A model generated the notes under the pieces. It did not search any database. It had not been told where the DNA came from and saw only the letters and a list, made by a program, of their open reading frames with translations. Both the position numbers and the translations under genes were made by a program. From Aquabacterium sp. (GTDB taxonomy: Bacteria; Pseudomonadota; Gammaproteobacteria; Burkholderiales; Burkholderiaceae_C), in the NCBI GenBank assembly GCA_029865965.1, contig JARXAJ010000310.1, forward strand, positions 1-51,748: DNA of 51,748 nucleotides, in the 5' to 3' direction. Shown piece after piece: positions 41,649 to 48,032 of this stretch. The number at the start of each line of letters is the position of its first letter. The first letter of the stretch is position 1.

Positions 41649-43078
41649 GCTCCGCATCCAACACTGCGCATGGCCTCAGCCTGCATCTGCAGGCGCAAGC
41701 CATGAACTTCGCTCGTCTGCTAGGGATTCTGGCCCTGCTGAACGCCCCCTTCTGGTGGCTGGCCAACCACCTGTTCCTGCCCCGTGCGATTTTCAGCCTG
41801 GACTCGGTTCTGGCCCTGCTGCTACTGGCCCTGTCCCCCTGCCTGGGTGCAGCGGCACTGGCGGTGTCGTGGGCCAGCGACCTGACGGTGGCCTCGTCGC
41901 TGACCTACAACTTTGTATCAGTGCTGGAATTCATGCGGTCGGTGGCCTTCGCAAAGCACTTGAGCTGGGGCCACCTCTTTGGGCTAAACACCATCCTACT
42001 GGCAGGGCCCTTCGGTCTCGCAGCATTGGGCCTGAGGCTGCTGCAGCCGCAGCGGCTGCACTGGCCGACAGTGGCTGCGGCACTGCTGGCGCTGGCGCTG
42101 GCGCTGGCGCTGGCGCTGGCGCTGCTCGACACAGTAAACGGCTCGTCTGCGCTTGCCAAGCGCGACGTGCGCCTGCTGAGTGCAAATCTGGCGGGAAGTT
42201 CGTGGCTGGCCCTGGGCCGTGCTGCGCTGGATGAAAGCGGCCCGACCGAAAGCCAATCCACTACGGGTGGCTCGGGCGGCGTGGCGGAATTCGAAGCCCT
42301 GCTGCCTGGGGTGATCGAAGGGCCGGACAGCGTGATGTACGTGCTGGTGGAGTCCCTGGGGGTTCACCAAGACTCGGCGATCCGCGACTGGCTTGCGCGC
42401 CAACTCGCTCCGCCGGAACTGGGCGCGCGGTACGCGCTCCGACAATGCAAAGTAGCCGTCAACGGGGCAATCACGGCCGGTGAGTTGAGGCGCCTGTGCG
42501 GACTGCAGGGCAACTACCGCAAGCTGCGCAGTGAACCCGCAGAACCATGTGTACCTCGACAGATGGCCGACAGCGGCCGCTCCACACTTGCTCTGCATGC
42601 CTTTTCCGAGAATGTGTTCGACCGCCAGCGCTGGTGGCCCTTGCTGGGCCTGCAGAAGCTCGAATTCGCCGAGCACATGGCGCTGCGGCTGGACCGGCAA
42701 TGCGGCGGCGCCTTCCAGGGCATCTGCGATGAAGACCTGATTGCCCGGGCGGTGGCGGCCAGCGCGCGCCCGCGCAGCTTCGTCAATGCCCTGACGCTCA
42801 ACACCTACCTGCCCATCGTCCCGGTCACGATTCCGCCCGACCTGGACAGGCTGTGTGCGACCGCGCAGACCGGTGGGGAGTTCTGCATGCTGCTGGCGCA
42901 ACTGGGTGTGCTGCTGCGCAGCACCCCACACGAATTGCTTAAGCAGGCTGCTAGCCGGCAGGTCATGGTGGCAGTTGACCACCCGCTGCCCTTCGTGTCG
43001 ATGCAGGCCCGCCGCCAATTCGCCACCGGCCTGGTACCTATCCTGGCCCTCGCGCCCCAGTCCGCCCAGCGGCCATGA
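41645..43078 (+). CDS. Alkaline-phosphatase-superfamily (sulfatase-like) membrane protein
   Basis: 477 residues from a GTG. Residues 20-165 hold about four membrane helices. The soluble part carries VLVESLG (Glu236), GAITAGELRRLCG with Thr277 in the nucleophile position, CDEDL (about 361-365) and VAVDHPLPF (Asp445, His446), in the order used by sulfatase-like phosphoethanolamine and phosphoglycerol transferases. Where homologues have a His in a TLNSHLP-like motif, this one reads TLNTYLP, so activity is uncertain. It could add a phospho-substituent to the glycan. A six-copy CTGGCG tract encodes part of the fourth helix. It overlaps the previous gene by four bases. Confidence 0.6.
   Translation: MSSASNTAHGLSLHLQAQAMNFARLLGILALLNAPFWWLANHLFLPRAIFSLDSVLALLLLALSPCLGAAALAVSWASDLTVASSLTYNFVSVLEFMRSVAFAKHLSWGHLFGLNTILLAGPFGLAALGLRLLQPQRLHWPTVAAALLALALALALALALLDTVNGSSALAKRDVRLLSANLAGSSWLALGRAALDESGPTESQSTTGGSGGVAEFEALLPGVIEGPDSVMYVLVESLGVHQDSAIRDWLARQLAPPELGARYALRQCKVAVNGAITAGELRRLCGLQGNYRKLRSEPAEPCVPRQMADSGRSTLALHAFSENVFDRQRWWPLLGLQKLEFAEHMALRLDRQCGGAFQGICDEDLIARAVAASARPRSFVNALTLNTYLPIVPVTIPPDLDRLCATAQTGGEFCMLLAQLGVLLRSTPHELLKQAASRQVMVAVDHPLPFVSMQARRQFATGLVPILALAPQSAQRP
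42086..42121 (+). repeat. Six tandem CTGGCG hexamers in the sulfatase-like gene
   Basis: Six exact copies of a six-base unit encode a run of alternating Leu and Ala in a membrane helix. Changes in copy number would keep the frame but alter helix length by two residues each. Confidence 0.9.
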
Positions 43079-43121
43079 ATTGCATGGACCTGCCCAAGCA
43101 CCCTATGCAGGATCAGCCCGC

Positions 43122-43907
43122 ATGAGAGTCACAGTCATTACCGTCACTTACAACAGCCTCGAGACACTGCGCGAGACGTTGACCTCGGTGGCGGCTCAAA
43201 CGCACACCGACCTCGAACACATCGTCATCGACGGCGGATCCACTGACGGCACGCTGGCATTGCTACAAGCCGCCGGACCGCGCGGCCCGCGTTGGGTATC
43301 GGGCCGCGACGCCGGCATCTACGACGCGATGAACAAAGGCCTGGCCATGGCCACGGGTGAACTGATCGGCTTTCTGAACAGCGACGACATCTATGCCGAT
43401 GCCGAGGTCGTCGCCAATCTGGCAGCGTGTTGCGAGACCAATGCCGCAGACGCCGTCTACGGAGACCTGATCTACGTCGACCCGGCGCGCGCCCGGCCGC
43501 TGGTGCGCCATTGGCGCTCGGGCGAATTCCGACCCGCACGACTGGGCCGTGGCTGGATGCCGCCACACCCCACCTTCTACGCGCGGCGCCCGCTGATGCA
43601 GGCGGTTGGCGCCTTCGACGCGACGATGCGCGTGGCCGCCGACTACGAATTCATGCTGCGCTGCCTGACGCGACCAGGCCTGCGTGTTGCCTACCTTCCG
43701 CAGGTGCTGGTGCACATGCGAGTGGGCGGCGCCAGCAATGCCTCGCTGCGGGCGCTGTTGTGCAAGACCCGCGAGGACCTGCGGGCCATACGCCGGCATG
43801 GCGTGGGCGGCTGGTCGACCCTGCTGCTGAAGAATCTGCAGAAGATTCCCCAGTTCTTCCAGCCCCGCTGGGCAGGTTCTAGCGATATCCAGGGTTTGCC
43901 GAAATGA
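43122..43907 (+). CDS. Glycosyltransferase family 2 protein
   Basis: 261 residues from the ATG at 43122. VTVITVTYNSLETLRETLTS, VIDGGSTDGT and GFLNSDDIYAD (metal-binding Asp pair) are the GT2 nucleotide-sugar site, and AADYEFMLRCL is the catalytic-base region. WcaA/WcaE-type transferases look like this. Donor unknown. The upstream open frame has no similarity, so it was left out. It overlaps the methyltransferase start by four bases. Confidence 0.87.
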   Translation: MRVTVITVTYNSLETLRETLTSVAAQTHTDLEHIVIDGGSTDGTLALLQAAGPRGPRWVSGRDAGIYDAMNKGLAMATGELIGFLNSDDIYADAEVVANLAACCETNAADAVYGDLIYVDPARARPLVRHWRSGEFRPARLGRGWMPPHPTFYARRPLMQAVGAFDATMRVAADYEFMLRCLTRPGLRVAYLPQVLVHMRVGGASNASLRALLCKTREDLRAIRRHGVGGWSTLLLKNLQKIPQFFQPRWAGSSDIQGLPK

Positions 43908-44641
43908 CCGAACAACAGAAGAAGCTGTCTGCAACCCAGGTGCAGGAGTTCCATCACGACCTCTTTGTGTCCGAGCAGGTCGGCGCCTTCACCCAGGCCC
44001 TGGCCGGCGGGCTCAACAGCCAAGATCTGGTGGCCGACATCGGCGGGGGTTGCGGCTACTTCGCCCGGGCGCTGAACCAGCACCTGGGCGTGGCCACGGT
44101 GGTCATCGACATGAACCCTGCGTCGATCGACACCTGCACCGCCGCGGGCATCCCGGCAAGGTTGTCAGACGCGCTGAACCCGGCTATCACTGGAGACGAG
44201 ACCATCACTACCTTCAACATGGTCCTCCATCACCTCATCGGCCATGGCGAAGGCCAAACGCGTGAACTGCAGAAACAGGCCCTGAAGGTGTGGCACGGTC
44301 AGGTCCGGCATGTCTTCGTCAACGAATACATCTACGAGGCCTTCGCCTTCACACGCTTTTCGAGCTGGATGATCTGGTCAGTGACCTCCAGCCAGGCTCT
44401 CTCGAACCTGGCACAACTCGTGGCGCGCTGGGTGCCTTCGCTGCGAGCCAACACCTTCGGGGGAGGCGTGCGCTTTCGCAGCGCTGACAACTGGCGCCGC
44501 CTGTTCGACGACGCCGGCTTCGAAGTGTTAAGCAGCCACCGCGGCGTGGATGACGCCGTGTCCTGGGCACGCCGGCTGATGCTGATCCGCAGCGCACGGC
44601 AAGACAGTTTCCTGCTCAAGCCCAAGCCGCTCACGGTTTGA
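43904..44641 (+). CDS. Class I SAM-dependent methyltransferase
   Basis: 245 residues. LVADIGGGCGYFARALNQ is SAM motif I, VVIDMNPASIDTC is motif II, and TTFNMVLHHLIG is the post-I region. The rest includes NEYIYEAFAFTRFSSWM and a C-terminal part that aligns with no family I can name. It probably methylates a sugar or lipid-linked intermediate. It ends the run of overlapping genes; a 55-base gap follows. Confidence 0.8.
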   Translation: MTEQQKKLSATQVQEFHHDLFVSEQVGAFTQALAGGLNSQDLVADIGGGCGYFARALNQHLGVATVVIDMNPASIDTCTAAGIPARLSDALNPAITGDETITTFNMVLHHLIGHGEGQTRELQKQALKVWHGQVRHVFVNEYIYEAFAFTRFSSWMIWSVTSSQALSNLAQLVARWVPSLRANTFGGGVRFRSADNWRRLFDDAGFEVLSSHRGVDDAVSWARRLMLIRSARQDSFLLKPKPLTV

Positions 44642-44696
44642 AATCGACCAAGAGGCAGATCACCGGCCGGTTTGTCGAAGCCAATGAAAGAATAAT

Positions 44697-45587
44697 ATGT
44701 CGCTTTTCCAGGTTTTAAAGTTCATCACCGATCACCCGGTCAATCGGGATCAAAAAATAAAAGCCGTGATGAGGTTCGTTAAATGGCAAATCAGCAGCCG
44801 ACTGGCGCCTGGCGCCATCGCCTGCGATTGGATCAATGGCGCCAAATTTCTGGCCCGAACAGGCGAAACCGGTTTAACCGGGAATATCTACGCCGGCTTG
44901 CACGAATTTCCAGACATGGGCTTCCTGCTGCACTGCCTTCGGCCAGAAGACACCTTCGTAGATATCGGCGCGAATGTGGGTTCCTACAGCATACTCGCAG
45001 GGTCAGTGGTCGGCGCGAAGGGGCATGCATTCGAGCCCGTACCCAGCACTTACCAGAAGCTGGTTGATAACATCCAGCTGAATGCGATGGGGAACCGCGT
45101 GCAGGCACTCAATCTCGGCTTAGCCGACGCAGAAGGACAAATTCGATTCACGAGTGATCTGGATACCGTGAACCATGCCCTGGCAAAAGGCGAGATTTCC
45201 ACGAACACTATAGCAGTCAAGGTCACGACGCTAGACCAAGCCATGGTCGGCATCCAGCCGAATTTGATAAAAATAGATGTGGAAGGGTACGAAACACCCG
45301 TGCTTGCAGGCGCAGCCCAGACACTCAGAGATTCTTCGCTTCGCGCCGTCATCATGGAGTTGAACGGCAGCGGTAACCGTTACGGCTACGACGAATCCAA
45401 ACTGCTCACCCTGATGATGGAGGCCGGCTTCAAGACCTTTACTTACGAACCATTTTCACGCGCACTGAAAAGTTTGAGCGGCAGAAACCAGCTGGAAGGT
45501 AATACCCTTTTCATCCGTGATGAAGTTTGGGTTCGCGAACGCCTGGCTCATGCACAAAAATTCAAAGTTTACGGCGTTGACGTGTAG
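44697..45587 (+). CDS. FkbM-family methyltransferase (second copy, AT-richer)
   Basis: 296 residues. TFVDIGANVGSYSILAG is SAM motif I, GHAFEPVPSTYQKLVDNI is motif II, and LIKIDVEGYETPVLAGA is the FkbM signature. It is only distantly like the copy at 33660. Its 5' part is visibly richer in A and T than the neighbours (for example near 44740-44790), and its codons differ, pointing to acquisition by transfer. It is the last intact gene before the remnant region. Confidence 0.82.
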   Translation: MSLFQVLKFITDHPVNRDQKIKAVMRFVKWQISSRLAPGAIACDWINGAKFLARTGETGLTGNIYAGLHEFPDMGFLLHCLRPEDTFVDIGANVGSYSILAGSVVGAKGHAFEPVPSTYQKLVDNIQLNAMGNRVQALNLGLADAEGQIRFTSDLDTVNHALAKGEISTNTIAVKVTTLDQAMVGIQPNLIKIDVEGYETPVLAGAAQTLRDSSLRAVIMELNGSGNRYGYDESKLLTLMMEAGFKTFTYEPFSRALKSLSGRNQLEGNTLFIRDEVWVRERLAHAQKFKVYGVDV

Positions 45588-45714
45588 CGCGGATCAACCG
45601 GCCGATACATAGAGCGGGCTACTGCAAGTACGCATGCCGTAATCAATTAAACCAGCGATTTAAATCATCATTCGTGCCCACAAGGCCGCCGCATAACTAG
45701 GGCTTGCCGGCCTC

Positions 45715-46472
45715 AAGTTTGAAGTGCGACACTGCCCAACCTGTCAGATATCGCCCAAATAGGAACCCACTAATCGCATGTGACACCGGCCGACCGGATG
45801 TCGATCCAAGCGCTGCTGCAGGCCAAGCTCAACAGCACGGAGACCGCGCGCAAACTCGGCATCAGCCACTCGACGATCAGCCGGGAGATCACCCGCGGCA
45901 AGGCCAAGCCGACCGCCTCGGCGAGCGACTACCAAGCCGGAGTCGCCCAGGCGCGCAGCTAGCAACGCCGCCGTGACGCTGGCGCGTGCCGCCGCAAGCT
46001 GAGCTCGGACACGCGGTCACCCCTGTGGCGCACGGTCATCGATGGCCTTCGCTGTCGTTTGTCGCTGCAGCAGATCGCGGGCAAACTGCCCGAGATGAAC
46101 AAGTCGGCCAGTCTTGCAGCGCAGGCCCTGCCGCCGGGCGCGTTAAGCGTGTCGCACGAGACCATCTACTGTGCGATCTACACCATGCCGCGCAGCACCC
46201 TGCGCACCGAGCTGGTGGGCATGCTGCGCAAGAGTCACAAGACGCGGTTGCCACGCACGCGCGGTACCGCCCGCAAGAGAGGCCTGCCCAACATGACCAA
46301 CATCAGCCTGCGCCCGCCAGAGGTGGCCGCGCACATCGTGCCTGGCCATTGGGAGGGCGATCTGATCAAGGGCGCGATGAACCGCTCGTCGGTGGGCACG
46401 CTGGCTGAAAGCATCAGCCACTACGTCATGCTGGTCAAGCTCGATGGCAACACCGTAGCGGTTCATTTGTAA
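45715..46472 (+). mobile_element. Truncated IS30-family element remnant
   Basis: The left end is taken near 45715, where a sequence resembling IS30-family termini (TCAAGTTTGAAGTGCGACAC) occurs; this boundary is from memory and approximate. The right side breaks off inside the transposase near 46460-46472, after which DUF2442 sequence begins. No matching right terminus was found. Confidence 0.6.
45798..46472 (+). pseudogene. IS30-family transposase, in-frame stop and truncated
   Basis: The frame begins with MSIQALLQAKLNSTETARKL and a helix-turn-helix (LGISHSTISREITRG). It meets TAG at 45960-45962 but continues in the same frame with QRRRDAGACRRKLSSD, LSLQQIAGKLPEMNKS, LSVSHETIYCAIYTMPR and HWEGDLIKGAMNRSSVGTL. 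The last motif holds the first catalytic Asp of the DDE triad. It ends at 46470-46472 after VKLDGNTVAVHL, so the second Asp and the Glu are missing. It cannot be active. Confidence 0.9.
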
Positions 46473-46483
46473 GCCCGAGTCCA

Positions 46484-46771
46484 TCAGTTCAATACGTTCT
46501 CACCGTTGACCACGATCGGCTGCCCTGTAGCGTGCGAGTAAAGGACGTCTGGGCAAACGTCTGCGCCGTTAGGCCAGACGATAGTGCCCAGATCGCTGTC
46601 CACCCGGACCTTCGCGAAGTACGCCTCGTCCATCAAGAGAGAAAAGACGCCACCGTAGCCCCGTTTCAGCACTTGGTCCATTTCCAGTACTGCGGTGATG
46701 CCGTCTGAGAAGGTGACTTGCAGGCGGCGCCGTTCAAGGGGTTGGACGTGGGTGACATCGACTCCGAACAT
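46484..46771 (-). CDS. DUF2442 domain protein
   Basis: 95 residues. VTHVQPLERRRLQVTFSDG and the central DQVLKRGYGGVFSLL match DUF2442, a small family often paired with DUF4160. The function is unknown; a toxin-antitoxin-like role has been suggested for such pairs, but I cannot support it here. The partner gene lies upstream, three bases before this start, and is decapitated. The 3' end is 12 bases from the IS30 break. Confidence 0.8.
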   Translation of the reverse strand: MFGVDVTHVQPLERRRLQVTFSDGITAVLEMDQVLKRGYGGVFSLLMDEAYFAKVRVDSDLGTIVWPNGADVCPDVLYSHATGQPIVVNGENVLN

Positions 46772-46774
46772 GGC

Positions 46775-46846
46775 TTACTCCAGTGGGGCGATCTTGTTGA
46801 GTTCGGATTGGCCGCGAGCAAGGTCCCAATCCTGCATCAATGCGTA
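46775..46846 (-). pseudogene. DUF4160 gene, only the last 23 codons left
   Basis: YALMQDWDLARGQSELNKIA followed by PLE is the C-terminal end of DUF4160 proteins (pattern WDLAR...IAPLE). The frame is cut at 46847, where the IS21-like repeats begin. It stops three bases before the DUF2442 start, the usual spacing of this pair. The insertion removed the start and most of the gene. Confidence 0.7.
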
Positions 46847-46957
46847 TTTCAGCCCATCGTGGACGGCATTTCAGGCTGATGGTGGACGGGATTTCAGCGT
46901 GATCGTGGACGGCGTTTCAGTCTGATCGTGGACGCTGTTTCAGCGTGATCGTGGACG
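46847..46957 (+). repeat. Five tandem 22-23 bp repeats (IS21-type terminal repeats)
   Basis: Units begin with TTTCAG at 46847, 46869, 46892, 46915 and 46938. Their shared core reads TTTCAG, two variable bases, TGATCGTGGACG, with small changes. The units adjoin without unique spacers, so it is not a CRISPR. IS21-family ends carry such multiple repeats for transposase binding. Confidence 0.85.
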
Positions 46958-47022
46958 ATGGGGGTGGTGCGCAGGTGATCTTTTGACCGGCATAGGCTGG
47001 CCGCTTTGAGAGGCCCCAGTCG

Positions 47023-47082
47023 ATGCCAACGAACAGAGTCACCATGCGCCGTCTCCGAGAGGCATTGCGCCTGCACCAGGCG
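47023..47082 (+). pseudogene. istA fragment, first 20 codons
   Basis: The ATG at 47023 reads MPTNRVTMRRLREALRLHQA, which I recognise as the N-terminus of IS21-family IstA transposases. Similarity stops near 47082, where the sequence merges with the AAA ATPase gene on the other strand. Confidence 0.75.
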
Positions 47083-47295
47083 GTCTCGCACGGTGGCCAA
47101 GTAGAGCTCGGGTTGTGACATTGCGGCCCGGTCGGACTCGCGTTCCATGTCGAGGACGACCGCGCCAGGAAAGTGTGTCGCCACCTGATGCGCCAGCGTG
47201 GTCTTGCCCACCTGGCGTGAGCCGAGCAAGACCACCGCCGGACTCTGGCCCATGCGCTGAAGGACGGTGGCTTCCTGGATTCGCGTCAGCATCAT
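47074..47295 (-). pseudogene. AAA ATPase (DUF4143 type), N-terminal fragment
   Basis: About 74 residues from the ATG at 47295: MMLTRIQEATVLQRM, Walker A GSRQVGKTTLAHQ, VLDMERESDRAAM and LYLATVRDRLV. Homologues continue with VLDEVQ, the Walker B site, but here the reading frame passes into IS21 sequence at 47074. The second Gly of the usual GPRQVGKT is present, with Ser for Pro. An inverted repeat lies just upstream. Confidence 0.8.
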
Positions 47296-47328
47296 TGTAT
47301 TTTGGCTTTGTGGTGGCCAAAATACAAT
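47294..47328. promoter_or_regulatory. 13-bp inverted repeat upstream of the ATPase fragment
   Basis: ATTGTATTTTGGC (47294-47306) and GCCAAAATACAAT (47316-47328) are exact reverse complements nine bases apart. The left arm touches the start codon. It may be an operator for the ATPase gene or an expression-control site left behind by the deletion. Confidence 0.5.
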
Positions 47329-47344
47329 CTTTAAGCACAGACCT

Positions 47345-47617
47345 TTATGGTCTCGTCCATTCGGGTGCGTATTCGCTAAAGTTAGCTGGGGCCGCATGCG
47401 CGCCGATGAAAAGATCTGGCAGCGGGCTGTGAGGCAGCCCGCCACCGCACCGGGTTTGCCGGAAGGCCCCGGCGGCCAATGCAACACAACCCCAAGGCAA
47501 CGCGCTGCAAGCCTGGAGTTGATCCACCGCCCAGGTGTGCCATGGGCTGGCAGGGCCCATGTCATCGATCCAGATGTTGGTGTCGATCAGATAGCCCGCG
47601 TTGGCGTGGTGGCTTGA
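47345..47617 (-). pseudogene. vapC-type PIN gene with internal deletion and cut 3' end
   Basis: From a TTG near 47617, GYLIDTNIWIDDMGPASPWH is a VapC N-terminus with the first PIN Asp. The frame then jumps from VDQLQACS directly to ALPWGCVALAAGAFRQTRCG, with no middle ITxxE helix, and ends GGGLPHSPLPDLFIGAHAAP before unrelated residues. About 40 residues appear to be missing in frame, and the last PIN Asp (LTRD) is lost. The antitoxin gene lies just upstream. Confidence 0.75.
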
Positions 47618-47639
47618 CAAGCTGAGGGTGGCCGTACGC

Positions 47640-47906
47640 TCACGGCTTGGCGGGTTCGCCGGCACGCAAGAAAGCCATCATGTCTGAAGCGTGCGTTTGA
47701 CTGAACTCCGGGCTCATGCCTTGGCGGGCTTTTGCAGCCGCAGCGCGCAGCTGTTGGCGGCGGTCGGTCTTGATGCCGCTGGCCTGCTTGCTGATGACGA
47801 TCTTGCCGCCTTCGATCGCAAACGTCACCTCGCTGCCTGGCACCACGCCTGCAGCGACACGGATGTGCTTCGCAATGGTGACTTGGCCCTTTTCAGTGAC
47901 ACGCAT
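47640..47906 (-). CDS. AbrB/MazE-type antitoxin (VapB)
   Basis: 88 residues from the ATG at 47906. MRVTEKGQVTIAKHIRVAAG and VVPGSEVTFAIEGGKIVISK are the swapped-hairpin AbrB DNA-binding fold. The C-terminal half (RQGMSPEFSQTHASDMMAFL) is the toxin-binding helix region. It appears intact while its toxin is broken. It would normally repress the pair and neutralise VapC. Confidence 0.82.
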   Translation of the reverse strand: MRVTEKGQVTIAKHIRVAAGVVPGSEVTFAIEGGKIVISKQASGIKTDRRQQLRAAAAKARQGMSPEFSQTHASDMMAFLRAGEPAKP

Positions 47907-48032
47907 CGCTCTGGCCCCCAGTTGTGAAACCGCACAAGGATTGAACGCAGGAATCTTGCCGTGGCATGGCCTGGCTTTGGGCACCGCCGCAGCAATGCGC
48001 CGGATTGCCATGGTGGCACCACACAAGCGCGT

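Larger units (their letters stand above)
46847..47082 (+). mobile_element. Left end of an IS21-family element
   Basis: A terminal repeat array (46847-46957) is followed by a short non-coding part and the beginning of istA at 47023. The rest of the element, with istB and the right end, is absent. The left edge coincides with the cut DUF4160 gene and the right edge with the cut ATPase gene, near 47074-47082. Confidence 0.65.

Noticed and set aside
45588-45714. Terminator after the second FkbM gene
   Set aside because: Only a six-base stem (AGGCCG/CGGCCT) without T tract; too weak to call.
46847-46957. Possible CRISPR array
   Set aside because: Units are only 22-23 bp in total and adjoin directly without unique spacers; no cas gene is near. 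IS21 terminal repeats explain it better.
46894-47565. Minus-strand frame joining an ATPase head to other sequence as one gene
   Set aside because: Only 47074-47295 resembles the ATPase. The downstream part is antisense IS21 sequence and the upstream part is antisense or non-coding.
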